A stretch of DNA of 64,000 nt from Lepagella muris (GCF_004793975.1 NZ_SRYB01000002.1:62001-126000), one strand, 5' to 3'; positions 26,889-34,916 are shown, counted from the first letter of the stretch. Numbers and translations: made by a program. The notes: generated by a model not told the origin, from the letters alone.

Positions 26889-27140
26889 ATGGATATGGAA
26901 CAGACATTCTATCTACTTACAACCCTCATTGAAATGCAGGACAGCGTTTCTGACGGACACGCCCCATATCGTTCACTTGACGATGCGATGAAAGCATTTG
27001 AAGATGAAATCGCTGATTGCCAAGAAAACTTCAACGTGCAACACGGTAGCACTCTGATAGACCTGCCACGGTGCAAGGAATGGAGGACAGAGGACGGTTA
27101 CGGCTATACGGTGACAGTCGAAGAAATGACACTGCTATGA
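26889..27140 (+). CDS. hypothetical protein (83 aa)
   Basis: 83 residues, acidic (DDAMKAFEDEIADCQENF), helical with a short C-terminal beta hairpin. Overlaps the next gene by ATGA. Function unknown. Confidence 0.7.
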   Translation: MDMEQTFYLLTTLIEMQDSVSDGHAPYRSLDDAMKAFEDEIADCQENFNVQHGSTLIDLPRCKEWRTEDGYGYTVTVEEMTLL

Positions 27141-27532
27141 AAAAGCCAAAATACAACTACATCTACAGACTGATTGACCGGATAACCAAGTCCGGTCAAT
27201 CAAATAATGACAGTTTTACCTATTACGGGCATCTTGTGGAACTGCAAAGCGGTACAAGAGGCTATGTTTCTGTGACACTGTACAAAACAGATGACAGATA
27301 TGGTGGAGAACTCGCAGATTTCAGTTTCGACTATTGGACGCTTGAACTGCATTTTATCAGCACAGTAGGAAAGGCTCTAACGGAAAGCATCATCTATGCT
27401 TTCAGACATTTTTATACTCCCCGGACTATTCGCATATCATACGATGAATACGAGTATGAGGACGAGGATACGACCTATGAGTATGACGAAACAGATTGGG
27501 ACAAGCCGCCTGTAAAACGGTTCAACAAGTGA
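27137..27532 (+). CDS. hypothetical protein with acidic C-terminus (131 aa)
   Basis: ATG 27137 lies in the four-base overlap with the upstream stop. 131 residues; the C-terminal tail DEYEYEDEDTTYEYDETDWD is strikingly acidic and could mimic DNA. No family recognised. Confidence 0.7.
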   Translation: MKKPKYNYIYRLIDRITKSGQSNNDSFTYYGHLVELQSGTRGYVSVTLYKTDDRYGGELADFSFDYWTLELHFISTVGKALTESIIYAFRHFYTPRTIRISYDEYEYEDEDTTYEYDETDWDKPPVKRFNK

Positions 27533-27554
27533 TAACCATCAAACAAAAAGTATT

Positions 27555-27836
27555 ATGACATTCGATTACAACAAGGAACACAAGACATCCATGTCGCTGG
27601 TGCTTGAGAACGGTATTTCAGTAGAGGGCGAGTTTATCGACCTCAGAATAACAGTCGATACCCTGCCAAAAGGGAAGCAGTGGTATCAGATACGTCACAG
27701 TGACGATGATGGCTCAGAACCCGCATCGCTAAAAAGGGGGTGCGTGGTTGTAAACTTCTTCGGCACTTTCATCTGCGACCCGATAGACGAAATGAAAGAC
27801 GGTGACGAACTGGAGATAACAGAATGGGGTTGGTAA
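27555..27836 (+). CDS. hypothetical protein (93 aa), beta-rich
   Basis: 93 residues, beta-strand rich, ending DGDELEITEWGW. Acidic and soluble. Same operon; function unknown. Confidence 0.7.
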   Translation: MTFDYNKEHKTSMSLVLENGISVEGEFIDLRITVDTLPKGKQWYQIRHSDDDGSEPASLKRGCVVVNFFGTFICDPIDEMKDGDELEITEWGW

Positions 27837-27873
27837 ATGACCGCCCCTGTATATAACTTAAAATCATGGATAT

Positions 27874-28347
27874 ATGAAAGTAAAGAATTTTGCGACATTC
27901 GGGCTGTTTGTTGACGGCGAAATTATAGACAGCGGAAGCATACACGCTATGGAGAACGAGGCGACACGAAGAATCTTAAGCGGTCAGTCTGAAGCCGCCC
28001 ACATATCTGTCTTTGACTTCGACGGCGACAAGGTTGTGGAGAAAGCACCTGTCTTATCGCTCCGCAGAAACAATGACAATATCATCATCGCCAATATGTT
28101 GTTGCCCGACAATTCCGAAAACGTCAGGAAAAACCTCACGCTGATTGAGATAAAGGATATTGTCGATGAGATAATGGAGTGTGACTCTTTGGTTGACCGT
28201 ACCGAGTTTGACACGGTACGGTGCAACATCGGCGGCGGTATGCTGTGGCTCTGTGACCTTGAGAAACTGCAACGGCATTTCGACATAAAGGGTGTTATCG
28301 CCGAAGGAGATAATATCGCCCTGCTTATCCGCAATTACCAACTTTGA
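27874..28347 (+). CDS. hypothetical protein (157 aa)
   Basis: 157 residues, with an N-terminal beta hairpin (FATFGLFVDGEIIDSG) and a C-terminal alpha/beta part. No domain recognised. Last gene of the operon; a strong terminator follows eight bases after the stop. Confidence 0.7.
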   Translation: MKVKNFATFGLFVDGEIIDSGSIHAMENEATRRILSGQSEAAHISVFDFDGDKVVEKAPVLSLRRNNDNIIIANMLLPDNSENVRKNLTLIEIKDIVDEIMECDSLVDRTEFDTVRCNIGGGMLWLCDLEKLQRHFDIKGVIAEGDNIALLIRNYQL

Positions 28348-28354
28348 CCTTTTT

Positions 28355-28396
28355 CCCTTTGCCTTCCCCACCGAGGCAAAGGGAGCCTGCTTTTTT
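28355..28396 (+). terminator. strong hairpin terminator
   Basis: CCCTTTGCCT pairs with AGGCAAAGGG (10 bp), with a T6 run ten bases later. Confidence 0.88.
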
Positions 28397-28535
28397 ATAA
28401 CGCTGAAGCGCAACCCCTTTTTAATGCGTAACAGTCCATACCTGTTTTATCTTCCGGTTTTATCCGTCGTACCTGCCAGTTATAGTTCTCTGCCATGATT
28501 TCATACATACCGCCTTACCTCTACGGATTATTTCT

Positions 28536-28739
28536 GCAAAGGTAGCGGCAGGCTTTGTCAAACGGCAAATCCCGGACGGCAAGCCTTATGGGAAATCTTC
28601 CTCCATTTGCATGGAGCGTATTTCTCATCCTTGATTTGCCTTTTTGCCGCCATGCCCCTTTGCCGGCAGAAAAATCCCTCGCGGCAAGCCGGACAGCTTC
28701 CGAAAAAAGGGAAATGACAAAAATTAAACATATCATATT
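28536..28739. promoter_or_regulatory. leader L10 with leftward promoter and conserved hairpin
   Basis: CCAGTTATAG lies upstream at 28477. Minus-strand TACCTTTGC (28536-28544) has TTG 21 bp upstream. Hairpin 28592-28624: GAAAT/ATTTC, internal loop CTTC opposite CGT, and an inner stem extended to CTCCAT/ATGGAG. Confidence 0.62.
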
Positions 28740-29312
28740 ATGGCAAAGGTAACTGATGAAAAAGTCAAGAGACAGCTGGAGAAAAAGACTACGTTCTTCC
28801 TTAAATACTTCCCCGTGCGCATAAAGAACGTGGGCGAGGACGCTGTGGAAGCACGCAAATTGGTCTGGGCGTTCAAGGATGCGGAAGACGGAGCATGTGA
28901 GAAAGTGGCACGAATGACTTCCGACTACATAAACAAGGAGTATGGAGGTAGAGCCAAAGACATCGTATTTGTCTGTGTTCCTGCAAGCACGCAGGAGCAG
29001 AACGAAAACCGCTACCGAAAGTTCTGTGAGAGGGTCAACGAAATGACAGGCATCCGCAACGGCTTTCCGCACGTGAGAATATCGTGTGACAGACTTGCAG
29101 TGCATGAGCACCGCCACGACAAGACTGTCCGCATGGCTCAAGTGATAGAGTTTGATGATGATTATTTCTACGGAAAGGATGTCGTGGTCATGGATGACAT
29201 CATCACCACCGGCATGAGTTACGCATTGTTCGCCAACCAACTTGAAGTGTTCGGGGCAAACGTATTGGGCGGCATCTTCCTTGGACGCACACATTACCGA
29301 TATGGGAAATAA
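28740..29312 (+). CDS. phosphoribosyltransferase-like protein
   Basis: 190 residues. VVVMDDIITTGMS (about residues 150-162) is the PRPP-binding loop of type I phosphoribosyltransferases (two acidic residues, then TTG). Upstream, IVFVCVPAS matches the core strand. The N-terminal 60 residues are not typical of Hpt/Apt salvage enzymes. It may transfer or sense a base on PRPP. Its stop overlaps the SLOG gene by 11 bases, so the two products should be made together. Confidence 0.82.
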   Translation: MAKVTDEKVKRQLEKKTTFFLKYFPVRIKNVGEDAVEARKLVWAFKDAEDGACEKVARMTSDYINKEYGGRAKDIVFVCVPASTQEQNENRYRKFCERVNEMTGIRNGFPHVRISCDRLAVHEHRHDKTVRMAQVIEFDDDYFYGKDVVVMDDIITTGMSYALFANQLEVFGANVLGGIFLGRTHYRYGK

Positions 29313-29817
29313 CATAAATCCAACTGCCATTAACAGGCGGTGTTCCGCAGCCTTTACGGGACACCGCTCATTTCCCCATGGAGGAACGGCAAACGTAAAG
29401 GCTGCCTTGACGGAGCTTATCAGAGATTGGCACGGAGAAGGTATCACCAATTATATGTGCGGCATGGCATTGGGCTTCGACCTTATGGCGGCAGAATGTG
29501 TGCTGCAGGCAAAAGCGGATTTCAACGACATCACGCTTACAGCCGTTATACCATTCCGCGACCAGTGCGGGATGTGGAATTGGAGTGACCGCCAACGCTA
29601 CCATGCCATTTTACAACAGGCGGATTTTCACATATTACTGAGCGAGGTGTATTACAAAGGCTGTTTGCTTGTGCGAAATGATTTCATGCTCAAACATGCG
29701 AGCCGTATTGTTGCCTACTATGACGGGCGACGTCGTGGTGGCACATACTATACCTGCAACAAGGCTGGAGTCATGAACATTCCTGTCCTTAACTTGTATG
29801 ACCATTTGTCGGGATGA
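29302..29817 (+). CDS. SLOG-family protein (DUF1273/YspA-like)
   Basis: Start 29302, within the upstream stop (ATGGGAAATAA), gives 171 residues. AFTGHRSFP is the nucleotide-loop signature; CGMALGFDLMAAECV and RRRGGTYYTCNKA match the other SLOG motifs. SLOG proteins (LOG, DprA and YspA relatives) bind or cleave nucleotide ligands. Pairing with a phosphoribosyltransferase suggests a common nucleotide or nucleobase-ribose ligand; this is inference. Confidence 0.85.
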   Translation: MGNNINPTAINRRCSAAFTGHRSFPHGGTANVKAALTELIRDWHGEGITNYMCGMALGFDLMAAECVLQAKADFNDITLTAVIPFRDQCGMWNWSDRQRYHAILQQADFHILLSEVYYKGCLLVRNDFMLKHASRIVAYYDGRRRGGTYYTCNKAGVMNIPVLNLYDHLSG

Positions 29818-29835
29818 CACACTAAGGATTGTCCG

Positions 29836-29866
29836 TCCGTGGAGAGGGAATAAACCTCTTCACGGA
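29836..29866 (+). terminator. hairpin terminator
   Basis: TCCGTGGAGAGG pairs with CCTCTTCACGGA (one G-T) just after the SLOG gene. No long T tract. Confidence 0.6.
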
Positions 29867-30035
29867 AAGCGCAAGGCTGCCCTCTTATATCCCGGCCGGT
29901 CATGCAGGTCGTCTTAACCTGTTTTACCGCATTTACCTTGTTTACAACCTCTCGGTGTTCTCCTGCTTATATCATTCACATTCTCTGGTCTTGCCCTGGT
30001 TCTTTCCCTTCGTCACCGGTTTGGTTTTATCAGAT

Positions 30036-30248
30036 GCGAAGTTCGGCCGTCCCGCTTGATCCGGCGGCTTGAAGTGCATTTCTTGCAAAATCTTCCTCCA
30101 GTGGAGAGTATTTGGCAAGAAAAGCCGTCGTATGAAGCTGATAAGACAGCCGTGTGTTGCATCTGTAAAACTCCAAAGCGGTTCCGGGAAAAAGGGACTG
30201 AAGAAAGGGGAAAATAAACATTCAATAATAACCCATAAATTCAAAAAA
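30036..30248. promoter_or_regulatory. leader L11 with conserved hairpin
   Basis: The leftward box is degenerate (GAACTTCGC on the minus strand, 30036-30044) and lacks TTG. Hairpin 30081-30120 is the longest of the family: TCTTGC/GCAAGA plus AAAT/ATTT, internal loop CTTC opposite AGT, and CTCC/GGAG. Confidence 0.6.
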
Positions 30249-31961
30249 ATGGAAGCAACATTAAATCAGACAGCAGTAAAGGACATCACAATGGTTGCAA
30301 TCTCTGCAATCCGTCCTAATGGTTTCAACCCACGCAAGCACTTTGATGAAGTGAGTTTGAACGAACTCGCAGAAAGTATTCGTCAGCAAGGAATACTACA
30401 GCCTGTCACCGTGCGCCCCATAGCAGACAGCAACGACTATGAACTTGTGTTCGGTGAGCGCAGATACCGTGCTGCAACGATTGTCGGCATGCAGGAAATC
30501 CCTGCCATAATCAATGACCTTTCCGATGAAGAAGCCGAGGAAATCGCCATTACCGAGAACCTCCAGCGCAAAGATGTGACACCCATGGAAGAAGCCAATG
30601 CCTACCAACGGCTCATGGAAAGCGGACGGCACGACCTTTCTTCCCTTGCTGTGCAGTTCGGCAAGAGTGAGGCTTATATCCGTACAAGACTGAAATTCGC
30701 ATCGCTTATTCCCGAAATCGCCGCCTTGTTGGAAACGGACGAAATCACGGTCAGCGTGGCAAGCGAAATCTGCCGTTACGGTGAGGACATACAGCGTGAG
30801 GTGTACGAACAGCACCTGAAAGAAGATGTGACATATAGCAGTTGGCGAGGGCAGAAAGCCTCTGAAATCGCAAGGAGCATTGAACGGCAGTACACCGCAG
30901 ACCTTGACCGTTATTCTTTTGACAAGACCCTGTGCCTGTCATGCCCCCACAACACAAACAACATGTCGCTTTTCTGTGAGGGTTGTGGAAAATGTGCAAA
31001 TCGCACATGCCTTGCCGAAATGAACGCATCGTACCTTGTGGAAAAAACCCTGCAGGTATTGGCGGAGAACCCCACCGCAACGCTCGGACATACCGACTAT
31101 GACTACAACCTTATCGCTGTGGAGCGTCTTATGGCTATGGGACATGAGGTGGAGAGTGCCATGCCATACGGTACGGCTTATCCCCGACAGCCCGAAGCAC
31201 CTGAAAAAGAGGACTACGACAACGAGGAAGCCTATGAAACGGCATGCAGTGATTACGAGCAGGAACAGAGCGACTATAGGGAAAGATGCGCTGAAATACA
31301 CCGCCAAAGCGAGAACGGCGAAATATCGCTCTACGTGAAAATAGGAAGCAACAACATAACGCTGTGCTATGTAAAGAAGAACAACACCGCAGACGATACG
31401 ACACAAGGACAGCCACTTTCTCCTGTGGAAAAGTTGGAGAAACAGGACAAGCGAAACAAGGAAATCGCCCTTGAAAAGACTATCGAGGACACCAAGAAGC
31501 AAATCCTTAACATAGATGTGGCAGAAGCCAAGTTCGGAGCGGACGAGGACAGAATGGTTTATTTCTTTTTGCTGTCAAGCCTACGGAGAGAGAACTTTGC
31601 CCTGTTAGGTATATCCGAAGAACACTCCCCATACCTCAATGACGAGGACAAGATGAACATCATCGCCAATCTGACGGCAAAGACAAAGGCTGTTATCCGC
31701 AGGGATTATCTGATAGCGCAGTTCAAAGACGCATACAGGAACAATGCCACAGCAGACCTTATGCTTGACTTCGCACGTAAGCACATGCCGAATGAACTTG
31801 CTGAAATTGAGGACGGCTATAACCAAATCTATGAGAAGCGACACCAACGCATTGAGGAAAGGAAAGCCGCTATCGTGGCTAAGGAAAAGCCAACGGACGA
31901 AAATGACGATGCAGCAGAGGCATCCTCCGAAGATGCGAAGCCGGAAGAAGCTGCGGCATAA
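30249..31961 (+). CDS. ParB/Spo0J-family protein with zinc-knuckle segment
   Basis: ATG 30249 gives 570 residues; a longer frame upstream only translates the leader. The ParB N-terminal nuclease/CTPase-like domain shows GERRYRA (about 68-74) and ENLQRKDVTPMEEA (about 103-116), then a KorB-like helix-turn-helix (LAVQFGKSEAYIRTRLKFA). A Cys cluster near 225-255 (CLSCPHN, CEGCGKCANRTC) probably binds zinc. The C-terminal half is helical and acidic. Large ParB-like proteins of this type are typical of Bacteroidales elements. There is no ParA next to it, so partition is not assured and a regulatory role is possible. Confidence 0.9.
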   Translation: MEATLNQTAVKDITMVAISAIRPNGFNPRKHFDEVSLNELAESIRQQGILQPVTVRPIADSNDYELVFGERRYRAATIVGMQEIPAIINDLSDEEAEEIAITENLQRKDVTPMEEANAYQRLMESGRHDLSSLAVQFGKSEAYIRTRLKFASLIPEIAALLETDEITVSVASEICRYGEDIQREVYEQHLKEDVTYSSWRGQKASEIARSIERQYTADLDRYSFDKTLCLSCPHNTNNMSLFCEGCGKCANRTCLAEMNASYLVEKTLQVLAENPTATLGHTDYDYNLIAVERLMAMGHEVESAMPYGTAYPRQPEAPEKEDYDNEEAYETACSDYEQEQSDYRERCAEIHRQSENGEISLYVKIGSNNITLCYVKKNNTADDTTQGQPLSPVEKLEKQDKRNKEIALEKTIEDTKKQILNIDVAEAKFGADEDRMVYFFLLSSLRRENFALLGISEEHSPYLNDEDKMNIIANLTAKTKAVIRRDYLIAQFKDAYRNNATADLMLDFARKHMPNELAEIEDGYNQIYEKRHQRIEERKAAIVAKEKPTDENDDAAEASSEDAKPEEAAA

Positions 31962-31967
31962 TGAGCA

Positions 31968-31999
31968 ACAGGCAGGGTGGAGAAATCCGTCCTGCCTGT
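31968..31999 (+). terminator. hairpin after the ParB gene
   Basis: ACAGGCAGG pairs with CCTGCCTGT (9 bp), closely resembling the 11989-12017 terminator but without a T tract. Confidence 0.65.
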
Positions 32000-32040
32000 A
32001 TGCTTAACATACCGTCAGACAACAACGGGCGGCGACACTT

Positions 32041-32117
32041 CCTGTTATACTAATTCTCGATTCATCCTCCAGTTATAAACTTTTATACTAATCCTTTTGG
32101 GCTTCCTCCATTTATAC
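32041..32117. repeat. CCNNTTATA motif cluster
   Basis: CCTGTTATAC (32041), CCAGTTATAAAC (32069) and CCATTTATAC (32108): three good copies within 77 bp, between the ParB hairpin and leader L12. Confidence 0.55.
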
Positions 32118-32167
32118 ACGCTGGTGTTGTATCATATCAACCGTCCTGTCGGCTCTGTTTTTCTCTT

Positions 32168-32404
32168 GCAAAGTTACTGCGAGGTGAATTTGGCCCAAGT
32201 ACCGCCATACTATCCAGACTTTATTTTGCGGAAGCCTTCCTCGATTTGTAGCCAAATCGGGTGTTCCATAAAATAAAGTCCGGATTTCTTGTGCATATTC
32301 TCCTGTCTTCGCAGTGATGGGCGCAAGTAAAAATCAAATCCCGACCGGACGGAACGAAGCTCCTGATGTGAGGGGAAATAAAAATTATTCATAAACACTT
32401 AAAC
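32168..32404. promoter_or_regulatory. leader L12 with leftward promoter
   Basis: Minus-strand TAACTTTGC (32168-32176) with TTG 19 bp upstream. The plus leader contains a hairpin-rich stretch (GATTTG..CAAATC around 32240-32262) and ends GGGGAAATAAAAATT before the gene. Confidence 0.6.
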
Positions 32405-32782
32405 ATGAGCGTCTATATGGAAAAAGATTATGTGATGTCTGTTGCTGAAACGGCAAAGCAACAACTATTTGGCATGACCCGGACTTCTGTTCTTATGTCA
32501 TGGGGCATAAGTGGTTTATATGCCACAGAGTTCAAGGACATGCCGGCATTGAAACTTAAAGTCAATGGAAGATTGTTCAAGGGGTTTGTAGTAATAGCCC
32601 TGAACGGAAGCGACTATTACGAGGTCTATCTCACAAATGATACCGAGACGAGACTTGTCAGCGATGAAGTCTGCTTTGACGAACTTGGAGAACTGATTGA
32701 CCGCCATATCGAGCGTGGAGACAATCAAGAAGAATACGATAAGTTTTGTAACATCCAACTGATGAAGCTCGTGACGGGTTAA
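32405..32782 (+). CDS. hypothetical protein (125 aa)
   Basis: 125 residues, alpha/beta, acidic; no recognised family. Last gene of the leader-preceded rightward series. A hairpin follows 18 bp after the stop. Confidence 0.7.
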   Translation: MSVYMEKDYVMSVAETAKQQLFGMTRTSVLMSWGISGLYATEFKDMPALKLKVNGRLFKGFVVIALNGSDYYEVYLTNDTETRLVSDEVCFDELGELIDRHIERGDNQEEYDKFCNIQLMKLVTG

Positions 32783-32799
32783 TGGCTTATGACAAATAC

Positions 32800-32835
32800 A
32801 AGGCGGTGAGATGTCCGAGGATGTCCCACCGCCTT
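32800..32835. terminator. hairpin between convergent genes
   Basis: AAGGCGGTG pairs with CACCGCCTT (9 bp). Lies between the 125-aa gene and the convergent HEXXH gene, so it may stop both. Confidence 0.7.
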
Positions 32836-32878
32836 ATATGCTACAGATTGATGATACCACTTATAAGAGCATTTTATA

Positions 32879-34186
32879 TCACTGTTTCTTTTGCGGATAA
32901 TAAGATGCTAAATTCCAGTTTTTCCATAATAGTCCAAGCGGACACAATTCAGCTTCACTTGCTCTTACCCATGGCGTATGAAGACATTTATCTTCTGTTG
33001 GGTTTAATCCTTCTTCAGGGTGCTCATTGAAACTTCGTACACACCAGGGATATAATGAACATTGAAAATTCCCATCATGGAGGATCTTGTATATTTGATG
33101 CACAGATTTCAAAACTTCCACATTCCAACCAGCTATCCCTTGTGGTTTAACGGTATAGTAATCTTTCTGCTTATTCTTCATCATGGGAGTACCTAAATCA
33201 TTTACTATCTGAGTAAATAATCCACTGGTTGAAGCAGGTGAATCAGCAATAATATCTAATAAATATGATGGATTATGTTTTCGTAAATACAATGCTTTAT
33301 CAATAACTGTATCAACCCATCCCTGATATGCTTCGTGTAATTCCGGATGTTCAGGAACCCTATAATAGGATTTCAGTTTTTTTCTTGCCTCATTAGCAAT
33401 ACCTTCAAAAAAATCAAATAGTTTAATGTCTGTATTAACCTTGGCGTTTCCTAATTGAGAATATATATCTTGAGCCTTTTCTGGATTGTATTTTTTATCT
33501 CTAAACTGATACAGCATATCAACAAAAACGTGACCAGGATTAGAAAACATCAATGAGCAATCAGCCAATGCTAATACATTTAATATCCTTTGCCCAAACT
33601 CAGGGAATATGGCACTTGCAACTTTTTCCGCTGAAGAATATGGAAAATCATCAGATTCTTCATATTCTCTACAACAATGTCTTTCCATTATATAGGCAAT
33701 GCTCTCTTTTATTGCCGATGCGCCAAAAGATATTATATCATCTTCATTTGCTTGAATACAAACGGCCGGGATACTTGGTAAGTTTTGTTCTTTTCCGAAT
33801 TTCAATTCAAAATTCTCTACAGAAACCCTTACATTGTCCAAGGTTTTTATATTGGTATCCCAGTCTCCCAATGTAACATCTTGAACCTGTTCATTAAGTC
33901 TGATATTATCTTTGTTATCATCATATATATACGGAACTTCAAAGGCTTGTTTACCTTTTGCATATATATCATTGACCACACTTTGAACATACTCTCCATA
34001 GGCGTAGCATGTGGTTAGTCCATAGGTGGTAGTTATATCTTGTAAAAAATGGATATATTCATGAAAGAAAAGAGAAAAGTCTCTTTCCGAAAGCTTGTTC
34101 AAATCAATTTCTCCATCAATCTTTAGATACATTTCAAAGAAAGCGGGTATATATTCACCTCTATTAGCTTTTTGTCTGTAATCCAT
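32879..34186 (-). CDS. HEXXH zinc-metallopeptidase-like cargo protein
   Basis: 435 residues, no signal peptide. FFHEYIHFLQDI (about residues 41-52) is an HEXXH zinc site, and an acidic helix ESIAYIMERHC around 170 could give the third ligand. The remainder is unrecognised. The coding sequence is noticeably more AT-rich than the flanking genes, which points to separate acquisition. It follows the recombinase homologue in the same direction. A defence, toxin or self-processing role is possible but unproven. Confidence 0.75.
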   Translation of the reverse strand: MDYRQKANRGEYIPAFFEMYLKIDGEIDLNKLSERDFSLFFHEYIHFLQDITTTYGLTTCYAYGEYVQSVVNDIYAKGKQAFEVPYIYDDNKDNIRLNEQVQDVTLGDWDTNIKTLDNVRVSVENFELKFGKEQNLPSIPAVCIQANEDDIISFGASAIKESIAYIMERHCCREYEESDDFPYSSAEKVASAIFPEFGQRILNVLALADCSLMFSNPGHVFVDMLYQFRDKKYNPEKAQDIYSQLGNAKVNTDIKLFDFFEGIANEARKKLKSYYRVPEHPELHEAYQGWVDTVIDKALYLRKHNPSYLLDIIADSPASTSGLFTQIVNDLGTPMMKNKQKDYYTVKPQGIAGWNVEVLKSVHQIYKILHDGNFQCSLYPWCVRSFNEHPEEGLNPTEDKCLHTPWVRASEAELCPLGLLWKNWNLASYYPQKKQ

Positions 34187-34255
34187 ATTTCCTTTTCTAA
34201 ATTTTCATTCGAGATATATGACACAACATTGTCCAGTATGACAATGCTTCCCCTC

Positions 34256-34882
34256 TCAGTCCTCCTTCTTCTTTCGAGGGCCGAGTGGTCCTTTCCAGCG
34301 ACCGCGATCAAGCTGCACATTGGCTTCGTTCAGGATGCGGAACACGCTGCTCCGACTACTAAATCCAGACTCCTTGAAAATTTCATCAATGGAGAATCCT
34401 TCGAGATACATGTTGACAATACGCTTGTTACGCTCGGCACGCCCCATCGCTTTGTCGCTAATGCTCTCAATATGCTTCTTTATCCTGCTTATATGGTGCG
34501 AGGACTTACGGATAGCGTTTGCTTCCTGCGGCAGCAGGGCAATGGCGGTAAGCACGTCACTTGTCTGCGTTCCGGGAAAAAGCTCGTTGCCCGAATCAAT
34601 CCTGTCACGGATGGACACCAGTCTGATGTTCTTCACCCGGCAGAACTCCAGAAAGAAGACGAGCTGCCTCGCACCACGCAAAGCATTCGACAGTTTGGGT
34701 ATGACAACAGTATCCCCGAACTGGACACGCCCCATAAGGCTGTCCCACATTGTCCTTGCCTTGTCCGCAGACAACAGTTCCTCTCTTACAATCTCCACAC
34801 AACCGAAGTCTTCCATCCATCCGCTGTCCGCAGAGAAGTCCTCGTAACCGGGAGCCGTCATTATATATCCTATTTTTGCCAT
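34256..34882 (-). CDS. serine-recombinase (resolvase) homologue, probably inactive
   Basis: Start 34882 (MAKIGYIM) is chosen because a promoter -7 box lies 26 bp upstream; a longer frame would run through the promoter. 208 residues with resolvase fold and a C-terminal HTH (SIDEIFKESGFSSRSSVFRIL). In active family members the GYARVS motif holds the nucleophilic serine. Here the matching stretch reads GYIMTAP, so the serine position appears to be alanine and the adjoining arginine is lost. The second motif KLSNALRG also lacks one arginine. It may act as a DNA-binding regulator. Confidence 0.8.
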   Translation of the reverse strand: MAKIGYIMTAPGYEDFSADSGWMEDFGCVEIVREELLSADKARTMWDSLMGRVQFGDTVVIPKLSNALRGARQLVFFLEFCRVKNIRLVSIRDRIDSGNELFPGTQTSDVLTAIALLPQEANAIRKSSHHISRIKKHIESISDKAMGRAERNKRIVNMYLEGFSIDEIFKESGFSSRSSVFRILNEANVQLDRGRWKGPLGPRKKKED

Positions 34883-34892
34883 CGTGTATAAG

Positions 34893-34916
34893 AGTATGAT
34901 TTTGTCTGCAAAGTTA
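34893..34916 (-). promoter_or_regulatory. recombinase promoter with AGTATGAT site
   Basis: TAACTTTGC on the minus strand (34908-34916) is the -7 box. AGAGTATGATTTT (34891-34903) lies immediately downstream of it, over the likely transcription start, as a repressor site would. Confidence 0.55.

Noticed and set aside
30069..30248. N-terminal extension of the ParB-like protein
   Set aside because: It translates leader L11 including the conserved hairpin; ATG 30249 fits the family.
34172..34891. Rightward 239-codon frame opposite the recombinase homologue
   Set aside because: The opposite strand encodes the resolvase fold and HTH with a matching promoter; this frame has no support.
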